Positions 27,630 through 38,063 are shown, counted from the first letter of the stretch. The stretch is 64,000 bases of DNA from Roseateles sp. SL47 (GCF_026625885.1 NZ_CP113068.1:248001-312000); one strand, 5' to 3'. Numbers and translations are program-made. The notes: a model not told the origin generated them from the letters alone.

Positions 27630-28880
27630 TCAATGAACCGGCGCCTTGGCGTTCGCCACGATCCGGATCAGCACCGCCGCAAGCAGCGTGGAGCCCACCA
27701 CCACATAGCCGACCAGCGGGAAGTCCTGCACCTGGCCCTGGGGGCCGAGGGTCACCAGATGGCCTGCCACCAGCGACGCCACCCCGCCGGCCAGTTGCTG
27801 CAGCGCACTGTTGATGGCGCTGAAGGCGCCGCGTTGCTCCGGGGACGGAATGCCGCTGACCATGGCCTGCCAGGGAATGATGCGCGAGAAGATGCCGACA
27901 AACATCACCACATTCACCACGATCAGCAGCGCCAGCGACGATGGCCCCAGGTGGGTGTAATACAGCACCATCACCACTGTGAGGGCGCAGCCGGTATAGA
28001 ACACCGGCATCGCCCCGAAGCGGTCGGAGCAGCGGCCGATCAGCGGAGAAAGCACCAGCGTGGACAGGCCGGTGATCAGATACACCATCGGCAGATGGTC
28101 CAGCGACACGCCGATGTTGTGCACCACAAAGGCGCTGGCAAACGGCATCAGCATGAAGCCGCCGGTGGTCAACAGCGCCGTCACCGCAAAGGCGACCCAA
28201 TGGCGAGGCTTGGACAGCGTGTGCCGGAGATGCTGGGCCACGCCATCCGCGCGGCCGGCCGCCAGATGGCCCGTGACCGGCTTCATGCCGAAGGCGATCA
28301 GCAGCCCGGCGATCAATCCCAGCGCCACCAGCGCCAGAAACGGTGCATGCCAGCTCCAGCGCGACGCGAGAAACAGCCCGAACGGCAGGCCCAGCACCTG
28401 GCTGGCCGCAAAACCGCCCTGCAGCAGGCCCATCACCCGGCCGCGCTGGGCGGGCGGGAACAGGTCGGCGGTGATCGCCATCACGATGGAGCCGATCACC
28501 CCACCAAACAGCCCGGTGACCACACGGGCCAGCAACAGCGTCTCGTAGCTGCCCGCCAGGCCGCACCACAGCGTGCCCAGCAGAAAGCCGACATAAAAGA
28601 ACAGCAGCAGCCGCTTGCGGTCGAAGCGGTCGGCAAAACCGGCGGTCAGCAGCCCGGAAATGCCGGCGCTGAAGGCATAGGCCGACACCACCAGGCCGAA
28701 CTGCTGCGCCGACATCGACATGGCCGGCATGATCATCGCGCCCAGCGGCGACATGATCATGAAGTCCAGGATGACGGCGAACTGCAGCAGCGTCAGCATC
28801 GCCGTGGCAAAGCGCTGATAGGGCGTGAAGGCCGGCGGTGCGCCCGCCGGTGAACCGGGAGTCATGGGGGTGACGGACAT
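27630..28880 (-). CDS. MFS transporter
   Basis: A 416-residue major facilitator with 12 predicted membrane spans. The loop 2-3 motif is visible as GFADRFDRKRLLLF, and GRCSDRFGAMPVFY is its counterpart in the second half. MAITADLFPPAQRGRVMGLLQGG is typical of drug/arabinose-efflux-like (DHA1) exporters. The ATG at 28880 is preceded by AAGGG. Substrate unknown; export of a small molecule is the usual role. It lies between a lipoprotein and an M13 peptidase on the same strand without evident operon coupling. Confidence 0.92.
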   Translation of the reverse strand: MSVTPMTPGSPAGAPPAFTPYQRFATAMLTLLQFAVILDFMIMSPLGAMIMPAMSMSAQQFGLVVSAYAFSAGISGLLTAGFADRFDRKRLLLFFYVGFLLGTLWCGLAGSYETLLLARVVTGLFGGVIGSIVMAITADLFPPAQRGRVMGLLQGGFAASQVLGLPFGLFLASRWSWHAPFLALVALGLIAGLLIAFGMKPVTGHLAAGRADGVAQHLRHTLSKPRHWVAFAVTALLTTGGFMLMPFASAFVVHNIGVSLDHLPMVYLITGLSTLVLSPLIGRCSDRFGAMPVFYTGCALTVVMVLYYTHLGPSSLALLIVVNVVMFVGIFSRIIPWQAMVSGIPSPEQRGAFSAINSALQQLAGGVASLVAGHLVTLGPQGQVQDFPLVGYVVVGSTLLAAVLIRIVANAKAPVH

Positions 28881-28969
28881 GCAGAACCCTTATGAGAAGG
28901 GCGCCGTTGTAGCAGGCTTTGCGAAATCCATGGTTTCACGCGGCAAGAAAGCAACGGGACGCCCGTCGG

Positions 28970-31000
28970 TCACCACACCTGAATCGGATGCGGCGCCACC
29001 ATCGCATCTCCTGCCTTGCAACTGAAGGCCTGGCCAAAGGCCGGCATGTTGGACATCGGCGCCAGCACGCGGTATTTGCCCGGCGAATGCGGATCGGTGC
29101 GGAGCTGGTTCAGCAGCGCTGCCTCGCGCGTCTTGTTGCGCCACACCAGCGCATTGGAGAGGAAGAAGCGCTGCTCCGGCGTGAAGCCGTCGATCTTCTC
29201 GCGCTGGCCGGAGCGCTTGAGCGCGTTCTGCAGCGCATCAAAGGCGATGGGCATGCCGGCCATGTCGGAGATGTTCTCCCCGAGCGTCAGGCGACCATTG
29301 ATGTGGGTGCCCTTCACCGGTTCATAACTCTCGTACAGCGCCACCACCCGGTCCGCATTGGCCTTGTAGGCCGCCGCGTCGGCAGGGGTCCACCAGTCGT
29401 TGAGGCTGCCGATGCTGTCGAACTGGCGGCCACGGTCATCGAAATGGTGGGTGATTTCATGGCCGATCACCATGCCGATGCCACCATAGTTGACGGCGTC
29501 ATCCGCCTTGGCATCAAAGAACGGCGGCTGCAGGATGCCGGCCGGGAAGGTGATTTCGTTGAGTCCCCCCGCCTGCGCATTCACGATGTAGGGCGACATG
29601 GTCCAGCGGGTGCGGTCGCTCGGGCGGTCCAGGTCCTTGAGCTGTTCCTGGTGGGCCCAGGCCGCTGCGCGCAACTGGTTGCCGGCAAAGTCGCGGGCAT
29701 CCAGCGCCAGGCCATCGTACTGCGGCCAGGTGGCCGGCGCACCGATCTTGGGCTGCATCGCCGCCAGCTTCTCCAGGGCCTTGGCCTTGGTGTCCGGGCT
29801 CATCCAGGCGACGTTCTGGATCTTCTGGCGCATGGCCGCCTTCACGTCATCGATCAGCAGCGTGGCGCGCCGCTGCGCTTCGGGTGAGAACGCACGGGCC
29901 ACAAACAGCTCGCCCAGGGCCAGGCCCAGGGGCGCACCGCCGGTCCGGCCGCCCATCATCATGATCACTTCCTGGTCACGCGGCTTGTGCTGTTCCAGGC
30001 CGGTGATGGTGCGGTCGTAATAGTCGAAGTGGGCATCCGCAAAGGCGGCCGGCAGGCGTGCGGCGCTGTTGTCCAGCACACGCAGGCGCAGATAGGTCTT
30101 CCAGGTGGCCACCGGCGTGTTGGCCGCCAGTTCGGCCACGCGCTGCATGAAGCCGGGCTGGCCCACGATCACACGCTCCACGCCGTCCGTCCGTTTACCG
30201 TTGAGCGTGAGCGCCTGGAGCCAGACCTGCCAGTCAAAACCCGGGGCCTTCTCGGCCAGTTGCGCCGGCGTCATGGGGTTGTAGCTGGCCAGCGGATCGC
30301 GCAGCGCGGCGCGCGGCACAGTGGCATCGGCCAGACGGGCTTCAAAGGCCATCAAGTCGTCCAGTGTCTTCTCGGACGCGTCCGCACCGGACGCCTTGAG
30401 CAGCCGCTCGGCATACAGCCGGTAGGCGGCACGAAGTCGCTTGGCCAGATCGGTGTCCTTCACATAGTCGTCGCGGTCGGGCAGACCCAGGCCGGACTGC
30501 ATCAGGCTCAGCACCTGCACGCTGGTGTTCTTGGCATCCGGACGCACGAAGGTGCCCACGGGCGCGCTGATCTGCACCCGGCCCAGCTCGGCCAGCACCG
30601 CCGGCAGGTCGGCAGGCGTCTTGATGCCAGCCACACGGTCCAGCAGCGGCTTCACCGGCTTCAGGCCACCGGCGTCGATGGACGCACGGTCCATGCCGCT
30701 GGCGAAATAGGCCGCGACCTGGCGCAGGCCCGGGGTGGTCTGCAGTTCGGGCTTGCGCACCAGCTCGGCCAGGGCGTCAGACAGCAGCCGGTCGTTGGCC
30801 ACACGCAGCGCATCAAAGCTGCCGATGCGGGTCTGGTCGGCCGGCAACTGCGTGCTCGCCACCCAGGGGCCGTTCACATACTCGTAGAAGTCGGCGCAGG
30901 GCGCGACCTCCTTGGAAAAGCTCTGGACATCCAGGGCCTGGGCCGGCGCAGTGGTCAGGGCGGCTGCAGCAGCGGCAGCCAACAGGGCAAGGCGGAACAT
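28970..31000 (-). CDS. M13 family zinc metallopeptidase (PepO/neprilysin type)
   Basis: A 676-residue secreted endopeptidase. A Sec signal peptide (about residues 1-22, ending AQA) is followed by the M13 N-terminal domain (SFSKEVAPCADFYEYVNGPW) and the catalytic domain. The zinc site is HEITH at residues about 514-518 with HHFDDRGRQFD after it; the third ligand lies in ENISDMAGM. VNAQAGGLNEITFPAGILQPPFFD is the usual substrate-binding stretch. The enzyme should degrade oligopeptides in the periplasm. Length fits the family. Confidence 0.95.
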   Translation of the reverse strand: MFRLALLAAAAAAALTTAPAQALDVQSFSKEVAPCADFYEYVNGPWVASTQLPADQTRIGSFDALRVANDRLLSDALAELVRKPELQTTPGLRQVAAYFASGMDRASIDAGGLKPVKPLLDRVAGIKTPADLPAVLAELGRVQISAPVGTFVRPDAKNTSVQVLSLMQSGLGLPDRDDYVKDTDLAKRLRAAYRLYAERLLKASGADASEKTLDDLMAFEARLADATVPRAALRDPLASYNPMTPAQLAEKAPGFDWQVWLQALTLNGKRTDGVERVIVGQPGFMQRVAELAANTPVATWKTYLRLRVLDNSAARLPAAFADAHFDYYDRTITGLEQHKPRDQEVIMMMGGRTGGAPLGLALGELFVARAFSPEAQRRATLLIDDVKAAMRQKIQNVAWMSPDTKAKALEKLAAMQPKIGAPATWPQYDGLALDARDFAGNQLRAAAWAHQEQLKDLDRPSDRTRWTMSPYIVNAQAGGLNEITFPAGILQPPFFDAKADDAVNYGGIGMVIGHEITHHFDDRGRQFDSIGSLNDWWTPADAAAYKANADRVVALYESYEPVKGTHINGRLTLGENISDMAGMPIAFDALQNALKRSGQREKIDGFTPEQRFFLSNALVWRNKTREAALLNQLRTDPHSPGKYRVLAPMSNMPAFGQAFSCKAGDAMVAPHPIQVW

Positions 31001-31151
31001 GGCGGTGGCCCCCAGCGGGGCAGGTCAGCACAAGAAGGACGCGAGGCTAACGCGCCCCGGGGGCCGAGACCATCCGCCATTGCCCGGGCGTGGCTTTTGG
31101 CACCCGTCGGCGGCGCGGGTTTTGAGCCATACGGGCGAGCAGCGGACAGCC

Positions 31152-32012
31152 TCAGTCGCAGGACGCCCGTTCAAACAAGCCCATCAAGGCCTGCGGCGTA
31201 CCGTCCGGCAGCCGCTGGCGCTCCAGCCGCATGCCCGGTGTGAGCAGATGCAGCGAGACGTCTTCCAGCGACCAGCATTCCCCCTGCCCCATCGCCTGCA
31301 GCCGGGTGCCGGGGCCCCCCCCCGCCACCACCGTCACCCTGCCGCTGCCCACCACCTCCAGGGTGTCGGTGGGATGCAGCAACAGGGCCGTGTCCTCATC
31401 CAGCCCCAGCCCCAGGTGGCCGGGAGAGACCCCCAAAAACTGGATCAGCCGCGAGAGGCGTTTGCGTTCGGAAAAGTGCTGGTCCACCACCACCCGTGAC
31501 CACAGCCCCAGGCCGGGCGGCAAGGGGCCCGGCGGCCCTCCCGCAATCTGCGAGCCTTCATCCCCGCGGGGCATGCGCGCGCCCAGCGCCGATGCACCCG
31601 CGCTGGTGCCGGCCACGGCCATGCCCTCCAGCGCATGGCGGCGCGCCAGCAGCGACCAGGCGGGTGTGTCACCCACGGTCTCCAGCAAGCGATGCTGGTC
31701 GCCCCCGGTCAGGAAGACCAGGTCGATGCCCGCCAGCCGTGCGAGCACCTCTGGGGACGCCAGCTCGGCCGCTTCGCGTGCATCCAGCCACGAGGGCTCG
31801 GCACCCAGCGCTTCAAAGGCCGGCCCGTAGTGATGCCAGAGGTCGGCCGGTGCACCGCTGGCAGCGGTCAGCACCAGCACCTTGGGCCGTTGCATCGGCA
31901 AGGCCCGCACCAGCGCCCCCAGGACAGTCCGAAGCCCGTCCCGATCTTCATTGCCACCAATCACCGCCAACAGTCCGCGACCGTCCCCGGTCGCACTGCC
32001 CTTCATCGCCAT
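31152..32012 (-). CDS. cphB: cyanophycinase (peptidase S51)
   Basis: A 286-residue serine exopeptidase that releases beta-Asp-Arg dipeptides from cyanophycin. Landmarks are LLAVIGGNEDRDG, LTAASG, the VFLTGGDQHRLLETV oxyanion region, the nucleophile elbow AGTSAGASALGARM, and DQHFSERKRLSRLIQFL with the catalytic His. All fit cytosolic CphB rather than the extracellular CphE form, because there is no signal peptide. Two cyanophycin synthetase genes lie 24 kb to the right, so the organism can both make and mobilise the polymer. An isoaspartyl dipeptidase gene was not seen. Confidence 0.9.
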   Translation of the reverse strand: MAMKGSATGDGRGLLAVIGGNEDRDGLRTVLGALVRALPMQRPKVLVLTAASGAPADLWHHYGPAFEALGAEPSWLDAREAAELASPEVLARLAGIDLVFLTGGDQHRLLETVGDTPAWSLLARRHALEGMAVAGTSAGASALGARMPRGDEGSQIAGGPPGPLPPGLGLWSRVVVDQHFSERKRLSRLIQFLGVSPGHLGLGLDEDTALLLHPTDTLEVVGSGRVTVVAGGGPGTRLQAMGQGECWSLEDVSLHLLTPGMRLERQRLPDGTPQALMGLFERASCD

Positions 32013-32142
32013 CTCTGTGGGTCTCCAACAACTGCCCGCATCCTCTCATGAGGCGCCTGCCCGGCGCCATTGGGAACACAGCTTGCTCGATGCCTTCCAT
32101 CAACCCGTCACGATGGCAACGAGGTCAGGAAAAGGACGAGAC

Positions 32143-32754
32143 ATGAACAACCCATCCGTAGCGTCCAGCCCCGCCGGGCTCGACACCATCGAGGCTTCCG
32201 GCGATCTGCGCGATATCGCGCTGCCTCCGGGGCTGCCGCTGCAGGTCCAGATCAACGGCGCCACGGTGATGCTGCAGGTGGCGCCTTGGGTCACGCTGCT
32301 GGACCTGCTGCGCGAACAACTGTTGCTCACAGGCAGCAAGAAGGGCTGCGACCACGGCCAATGCGGCGCATGCACGGTGCTGGTGGACGGTGTCCGCATG
32401 AACAGCTGCCTGCTGCTGGCGGTCAGCCTGGACGGCCACGACATCACCACGGTGGAGGGACTGGCGGAACTGGCCGGAGACGAGGCCTGTGGCCCGAATG
32501 CCCTGCACCCGCTGCAGCAGGCCTTCATCGACTGCGACGCCCTGCAATGTGGCTACTGCACGCCCGGGCAGTTGTGCTCGGCGGCAGGGCTGCTGAATGA
32601 ACATGCACCGGCCAATGCCAACGAGATCCGTGAACGGATGAGCGGGAACCTCTGCCGATGTGGGGCCTATCCGCAGATCGTCGAAGCGGTGTCCCGGGTG
32701 GTGCTGGCGCGCCGTGCGCCGACCGCCGACATCACCGGGGGCGCAACACCATGA
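32143..32754 (+). CDS. molybdenum hydroxylase 2Fe-2S subunit (PaoA/YagT-like)
   Basis: A 203-residue electron-transfer subunit with two [2Fe-2S] clusters. The plant-ferredoxin-like cluster is in KKGCDHGQCGACTVLVDG with the fourth Cys in MNSCLL; the alpha-helical cluster is QCGYCTPGQ and NLCRCG. Unlike E. coli PaoA it has no twin-arginine signal, so the complex should be cytosolic. It overlaps the FAD subunit by 4 bases, forming a three-gene operon. The start at 32143 has GGACGAG upstream; the long upstream extension of the frame is antisense to cphB. Confidence 0.92.
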   Translation: MNNPSVASSPAGLDTIEASGDLRDIALPPGLPLQVQINGATVMLQVAPWVTLLDLLREQLLLTGSKKGCDHGQCGACTVLVDGVRMNSCLLLAVSLDGHDITTVEGLAELAGDEACGPNALHPLQQAFIDCDALQCGYCTPGQLCSAAGLLNEHAPANANEIRERMSGNLCRCGAYPQIVEAVSRVVLARRAPTADITGGATP

Positions 32755-33860
32755 ACCCGTTTGACTATGCGCGGGCCCTGACAGTGGACGAAGCCCTGCT
32801 GCAACTGCAGCGTGGCGCCGCCCGGCAGCCACTCACCAACGCCCCCGGCGCCGAGATCCGTGAACGGGCCCGGTTCCTCGCTGGCGGCACCAACCTCGTG
32901 GACCTGATGAAGGAAGGGCTGATGCAACCGGTGCGTCTGGTGGATGTGACCCGGCTGCCGCTGACCGGGATCGAATCCACGCCGGACGGCGGCCTGTGGT
33001 TGGGTGCCCTGGCCACCAATGCCGCGACGGCCCAGCATCCGCTGGTGCTGGCGCGTGCTCCGCTGCTGCGCACCGCGATTCTGGCCGGCGCCTCGCCACA
33101 GATCCGCAACCGCGCGACCAACGGCGGCAACCTGCTGCAACGCACGCGTTGCCATTACTTCTATGACGCCGCCGTCCCCTGCAACAAACGCGCCCCGGGC
33201 AGCGGCTGCCCGGCAGCCACCGGCATCGCCCGCCAGCACGCCATTCTGGGCGCCAGCGAGCAGTGTGTGGCCACCCATCCGTCCGACATGTGTGTGGCGT
33301 TGGCCGCCCTGGATGCCACCGTGCATGTGCAGTCCCCACGGGGCACGCGGGAGATTCCATTTCTGGAGTTCCACCGCCTGCCCGGGAAGGCGCCCGAGCG
33401 CGACCACGCCCTGGCCCCGGATGAACTCATCACCCACCTCACCCTGCCGCCTTCCCCGTTTGCCGATCACAGCTGCTATTTGAAGCTGCGCGAGCGTGCG
33501 TCTTATGCCTTCGCGCTGGTGTCGGTGGCGGCCGCGCTGGCGTTGGACGAACACGGCCGGATTGCGGCGGTGCGGCTGGCACTGGGCGGTGTGGCCCATC
33601 GGCCCTGGCGCGATCTGTCTGCGGAATCGCTGCTGATCGGAGAGACGCCCTCCCCCCAAGCTTTCGACGCGGCCGCGCAGCACCTGCTGCGGCCCGCACG
33701 AGCCTGGGGCGGCCCGGCCCTGCCGGAAAGCCTGCCGGGCAACGCTTTCAAGATTCCCCTGGCGCGTCGCGCCATCGTGCGCGCGCTGACCATGGCCCTG
33801 GCGGGCGTGCCCACCAACACGGGCGAGGACTTCTTCCGCCTGGACGGAGATGCCGCATGA
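32751..33860 (+). CDS. molybdenum hydroxylase FAD subunit with 4Fe-4S insertion (PaoB/YagS-like)
   Basis: A 369-residue FAD-binding subunit. FAD-pyrophosphate motifs are LAGGTNLVDLMKEG and the ASPQIRNRATNGGNLLQRT segment. The Cys-rich insertion RCHYFYDAAVPCNKRAPGSGC with SEQCVATHPSDM is the extra [4Fe-4S] site known from PaoB. It starts within the stop of the small subunit and itself overlaps the large subunit by 4 bases. The protein passes electrons from the Mo subunit's clusters to its acceptor. Confidence 0.92.
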   Translation: MNPFDYARALTVDEALLQLQRGAARQPLTNAPGAEIRERARFLAGGTNLVDLMKEGLMQPVRLVDVTRLPLTGIESTPDGGLWLGALATNAATAQHPLVLARAPLLRTAILAGASPQIRNRATNGGNLLQRTRCHYFYDAAVPCNKRAPGSGCPAATGIARQHAILGASEQCVATHPSDMCVALAALDATVHVQSPRGTREIPFLEFHRLPGKAPERDHALAPDELITHLTLPPSPFADHSCYLKLRERASYAFALVSVAAALALDEHGRIAAVRLALGGVAHRPWRDLSAESLLIGETPSPQAFDAAAQHLLRPARAWGGPALPESLPGNAFKIPLARRAIVRALTMALAGVPTNTGEDFFRLDGDAA

Positions 33861-36208
33861 ATGACCGATCTTCCCTTCCCGACACAGGCCTGGACAGCCT
33901 CCACACCACCGACCTGGCGGATCTGGCCATCGAGTCGGACCAACAACCCCGTGCCGATGCCGGCACCGGGCTGGTCAGCATCGGCACCGGCCTTCCGCGC
34001 ATCGATGCCCTGGCCAAGGTGACCGGCCGGGCGCGTTATGCCGCTGAACATCCCCCTGAACCTGGCACCGCTCCCCTGCTCCACGGCTGGGTGGTCAACA
34101 CCGCCGTGGCCTGTGGCCGCATTACCGCGATCGATGCCAGCGCCGCGCTCGCCCTGCCCGGCGTTGTGACGGTACTCACCCATGAGAACCGCCCGAAGAT
34201 GCGCTCGCTGGACCTGTTCTACAAGGACATGACCGCGCCGGCCGGTTCTCCCTTCAAACCGCTGCATGACGACCACATCCACTACAGCGGCCAGCCGGTG
34301 GCGCTGGTCGTGGCCACCTCGCTGGAGCTGGCACGGCATGCGGCACGGCTGGTGCAGGTGCGGGTGGAGGCCGCCCCGCACGAGACCTCCCTGCTGGCCC
34401 ACCGTGACCGCAGTCACGTCCCCTCGTCTCTGAAGGCGGGGTACTCGCCGCCGCCCAAGCCGCGCGGAGACGCCGATGTGGCCTGGGAATCGGCCTCGGT
34501 GCGGGTGGACACGGAAAGTTATGCGGGTGTCGAGCATCACAACCCGATGGAAATGCACGCCACCACCGTGCTGGTCGGCAAGGACGGCCATCTCACCGTC
34601 TATGACAAGACGCAGGGGTCGCAGAATTCCCGCTGGGTGATCTCACGTGTGTTTGGTCTGCCGGCCCGCAAGGTGACCGTGCGCAATCCGTTTGTGGGCG
34701 GTGCTTTCGGGTCCGGGCTGCGTCCGCAATATCAGTTGCTGCTGGCCACCATGGCGGCGCTGCATCTGAAGCAATCGGTGCGGGTGGTGCTGACCCGCCA
34801 GCAGATGTTCACCTTCGGCCATCGCCCCGAAACCTGGCAGCGGGTGCGGCTGGCGTCCGACCATCACGGTCGTCTGACCGCCGTGATCCATGAGGCCCTG
34901 GCCGAGACCTCCCGCAAGGAGGACTATGTGGAAGTGGTGGTGAATTGGTCGGGCCAGCTCTACCACTGCGACAACGTGCGGCTGGATTACCGCCTGGTGG
35001 CCCTGGACCAATACAGCCCCATCGACATGCGCGCCCCTGGCGCCGCGCACGGCGTGCATGCGCTGGAGGTGGCCATGGACGAACTGGCCCATGCCACCGG
35101 CCTGGACCCGTTGGACCTGCGGCTGCGCAACTATGCCGAACGGGATTCCGCCAGGGACCTGCCCTTCTCCACCAAGGCCCTGCGGGAGTGTTACGCCCAG
35201 GGGGCCGAGCGCTTTGGCTGGTCGCGGCGGGCCCCGCGCCCCCGGGCCCGCCGTGAAGGCGATGAATGGGTAGGCTGGGGCATGGCCACCGGCACCTGGG
35301 ATGCGATGCAGATGTTTGCCCGTGCTCGGGCCACGCTCAGGGCCAACGGCGAGCTGGTGGTGGAAAGCGCGGCGAGCGACATCGGCACCGGCACCTACAC
35401 CGTGATGGCGCAGATTGCTGCGGCAGCCATGGGCCTGCCGATGGAACAGGTGAGCTTTCGCCTGGGCGACAGCACCTTGCCGGTCGCGCCGATCGAAGGC
35501 GGCTCTTCCCACGTCACCACCGTGGGGTCTGCCGTGGAAGGTGCTTGCGAGAAGATCCAGCTTGAGCTGTGGAAACGCGCACGTCAGCATGTGGACGGTT
35601 TTGCCAAAACCCGCTTTGAGGAGGTGTCCTTCTCCGACGGCCATCTCCGGCTGAAGTCCGGCCCACAGGCCATTCCGTATGCGCAATTGGTGCAGGTGAA
35701 CGGGGATCAGGCGATCGAGGCCCGCTACCTCTTGCTGCCCAATCTGCTGAAGCAGAAGAACTACGTGCGGGCGGTCCATTCCGCCGTGTTCTGCGAGGTG
35801 CGCGTGGATGAAGAACTGGGCACGGTGCGGGTGACGCGGGTGGTGAGCGCGGTGGCGGCCGGCCGCATCATCAATCCGGTAACGGCCCGCAGCCAGGTGG
35901 TGGGGGGCGTGGTGTGGGGCATCAGCCAGGCCCTGCTGGAAGAAACCCTGTCCGACCACGCCCTGGGCCGCTTCATGAATCACAACCTGAGCGAGTACCA
36001 CGTGGCCGCCAATGCCGATGTGGGGGAGATCGACGTGCTGTTTGTGGAGGAGGATGACCGCATCGTCAGCCGCCTCGGCGCCAAGGGCGTGGGCGAGATC
36101 GGCATCGTGGGGGTGGCGGCGGCCATCAGCAATGCCATCTTCCATGCCACCGGGCGACGGTTGCGCAGCACCCCGATGACGCCGGACAAGGTGATGCGCC
36201 GCGATTGA
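33857..36208 (+). CDS. molybdenum hydroxylase molybdopterin-binding subunit (PaoC/YagR-like)
   Basis: A 783-residue catalytic subunit of the xanthine dehydrogenase/aldehyde oxidoreductase family. The Mo cofactor-binding stretches are visible: GGAFGSGLRPQYQ, IDMRAPGAAHGVHALE, the QIAAAAMGLPMEQVSF segment and the catalytic Glu in GAKGVGEIG near the C-terminus. Together with the two preceding subunits it forms an alpha-beta-gamma enzyme, probably oxidising aldehydes to acids. About 45 residues of extra N-terminus precede the usual GTGLPRIDALAKVTGRARY. No MocA-type or XdhC-type maturation gene is adjacent. Confidence 0.93.
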   Translation: MNDRSSLPDTGLDSLHTTDLADLAIESDQQPRADAGTGLVSIGTGLPRIDALAKVTGRARYAAEHPPEPGTAPLLHGWVVNTAVACGRITAIDASAALALPGVVTVLTHENRPKMRSLDLFYKDMTAPAGSPFKPLHDDHIHYSGQPVALVVATSLELARHAARLVQVRVEAAPHETSLLAHRDRSHVPSSLKAGYSPPPKPRGDADVAWESASVRVDTESYAGVEHHNPMEMHATTVLVGKDGHLTVYDKTQGSQNSRWVISRVFGLPARKVTVRNPFVGGAFGSGLRPQYQLLLATMAALHLKQSVRVVLTRQQMFTFGHRPETWQRVRLASDHHGRLTAVIHEALAETSRKEDYVEVVVNWSGQLYHCDNVRLDYRLVALDQYSPIDMRAPGAAHGVHALEVAMDELAHATGLDPLDLRLRNYAERDSARDLPFSTKALRECYAQGAERFGWSRRAPRPRARREGDEWVGWGMATGTWDAMQMFARARATLRANGELVVESAASDIGTGTYTVMAQIAAAAMGLPMEQVSFRLGDSTLPVAPIEGGSSHVTTVGSAVEGACEKIQLELWKRARQHVDGFAKTRFEEVSFSDGHLRLKSGPQAIPYAQLVQVNGDQAIEARYLLLPNLLKQKNYVRAVHSAVFCEVRVDEELGTVRVTRVVSAVAAGRIINPVTARSQVVGGVVWGISQALLEETLSDHALGRFMNHNLSEYHVAANADVGEIDVLFVEEDDRIVSRLGAKGVGEIGIVGVAAAISNAIFHATGRRLRSTPMTPDKVMRRD

Positions 36209-36331
36209 CGGATTTCACGTTCGACGCCACTGCTTGATCGGTTTTTCCTGAAGGTGGTAGCGCCTCAGCCTTCAAAGTGCCACGATCCGAACTGCACGGG
36301 CCTCCCGCCCGAAGTGCTTGCGGAGACAACC

Positions 36332-37885
36332 ATGGCGACAACAACATTGACTGGCCGCTCCATCGGCCGGCGTTTCGGGCTGGTCCAGGCCCTCGTGCTA
36401 CTGATTGCACTGATTGGCTCCGGCATGGGCTATTGGGGGCTCAGCCGTGCTGCAAACGATACGGAATCCATCTACACCGATGCATTGGCCACCGAGCGGA
36501 TCGCGTCGGACTGGTATCGCAATGTGCTCAATGGCATCACTCGCACCACCGCCATTGCGGTGAGCACCGATGCAAACCTGCCCGGCTTCTTTGCCCAGCA
36601 AGCCGCTGAATCTTCCAAACGCTCCACGGAATTGCAGCAACAGCTGGACAAGCTGCTGGTGACCCCAACGGAGCGTGCCGCTTTCGACAAGATCTCGGAA
36701 CTGCGCAAGACCTACCTGTCCACCCGGGACGCCATTGCCGCAGCCAAGAAGGAAGGCCAGACGGAACGGGCGAAGGAGCTGTTCGACAAGTTCTCCGCCT
36801 CCTCGGCGACTTATCTCGACAGCATTCAGGCCGTGGTGCAGGCTCAGCGAGCGCAACTGGACGCCGCCATTGTGAGCCTGCGTGAAAGCAACCGCCGGGC
36901 ACGCATTGCCCTGGTGGTGTTCGGCTTGGTGGCCCTGGTGACTGCGGGCGCCATGTCCTGGTGGCTGACACGCTCCATCACCGGCCCGTTGAATCAGGCT
37001 GTTGAAGTGGCCGATGCCATTGCCCATTTCGATCTGACGCGCAGCATCGACATCCGCACCGATGATGAAACTGGCCGGCTGCTGCACTCCCTGCGAAGCA
37101 TGCAAACTGCATTGACCGGGCTGATCGGTGACGTGCGCAGTTCCACCGACAGCATCAACACCGCCAGCGCGGAAATCGCCACCGGCAACATGGATCTCTC
37201 TGGCCGTACCGAGCAGACTGCCTCCAATCTGCAGGAAGCCGCCGCCTCCCTCACCCAACTGACCGGCACGGTGCGCCAGACGGCGGACGCGGCCACCACG
37301 GCCAACCAGCTGGCCAGCCATGCCACCACCACCGCCCAGCGGGGTGGCACGGTGATGAGCCAGGTGGTGTCCACCATGGGTGAGATCAGCGACAGCTCGC
37401 GCCGCATCGGCGACATCATCGGCGTGATCGACGGCATCGCCTTCCAGACCAACATCCTGGCGCTGAATGCGGCCGTGGAAGCCGCACGCGCTGGTGAACA
37501 GGGCCGGGGCTTTGCGGTGGTGGCCAGTGAAGTACGCTCGCTGGCGCAGCGCAGTGCCGCTGCGGCCAAGGAGATCAAGGGCCTGATCGACACCAGCGTG
37601 GAGCGGGTGGAGTCCGGCTCGCGGCTGGTCTCCGACGCCGGCACCACCATGAACGACATCGTGAACAGCGTGCAGCGGGTCACCGACATCATTGCCGAAA
37701 TCAGCGCCGCCACCCATGAGCAGAGTGATGGCATTCAGCAGGTCAATGCGGCGGTGGGTCATCTCGACCAGATGACGCAGCAGAATGCAGCGCTGGTGGA
37801 AGAAGCCGCCTCGGCGGCGGAAAGCCTGAAGGAGCAGTCGCAGCGTCTGGCGGGGGCCGTGTCGGTGTTCCGGCTGACGGCTTGA
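36332..37885 (+). CDS. methyl-accepting chemotaxis protein
   Basis: A 517-residue chemoreceptor with the first span at residues about 15-37, a periplasmic four-helix sensor, a second span ([21 protein letters not shown]) near 190-211, HAMP ([27 protein letters not shown]) and the conserved signalling tip. No CheR/CheB-binding pentapeptide is present. It is a paralogue of the receptor at 23.9 kb; the sensor parts share only general pattern while the cytoplasmic halves are near identical. The ATG at 36332 has CGGAGA upstream. Confidence 0.93.
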   Translation: MATTTLTGRSIGRRFGLVQALVLLIALIGSGMGYWGLSRAANDTESIYTDALATERIASDWYRNVLNGITRTTAIAVSTDANLPGFFAQQAAESSKRSTELQQQLDKLLVTPTERAAFDKISELRKTYLSTRDAIAAAKKEGQTERAKELFDKFSASSATYLDSIQAVVQAQRAQLDAAIVSLRESNRRARIALVVFGLVALVTAGAMSWWLTRSITGPLNQAVEVADAIAHFDLTRSIDIRTDDETGRLLHSLRSMQTALTGLIGDVRSSTDSINTASAEIATGNMDLSGRTEQTASNLQEAAASLTQLTGTVRQTADAATTANQLASHATTTAQRGGTVMSQVVSTMGEISDSSRRIGDIIGVIDGIAFQTNILALNAAVEAARAGEQGRGFAVVASEVRSLAQRSAAAAKEIKGLIDTSVERVESGSRLVSDAGTTMNDIVNSVQRVTDIIAEISAATHEQSDGIQQVNAAVGHLDQMTQQNAALVEEAASAAESLKEQSQRLAGAVSVFRLTA

Positions 37886-37951
37886 GGTGCTGTTGAGGCG
37901 CTGCTGAGGTGCCACGGCGGCACCGCGCCGCCGCGCTCCCTTCCCCCGATG

Positions 37952-37989
37952 GCCCGACCGTGGCCCCGCAACCGGGGACACGGTCGGGC
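37952..37989. terminator. long GC-rich stem-loop after the second chemoreceptor
   Basis: GCCCGACCGTG and CACGGTCGGGC pair perfectly (11 bp); inside the 16-base loop CCCC and GGGG can pair too. It lies 66 bases after the chemoreceptor stop and 75 before the glpQ-like start. Only TT follows, so it may be a Rho-independent-like terminator or a transcript-stabilising hairpin. Confidence 0.6.
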
Positions 37990-38063
37990 TTGTGACGCTT
38001 CATCATCAAATCTTCATCGGCCGCCCCCTACCCTGGCGCTCCACATTCAAGAGGAGAGCTTCC

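Noticed and set aside
27633..28853. 406-codon plus-strand frame
   Set aside because: Antisense of the MFS transporter, whose 12 spans and motifs are clear.
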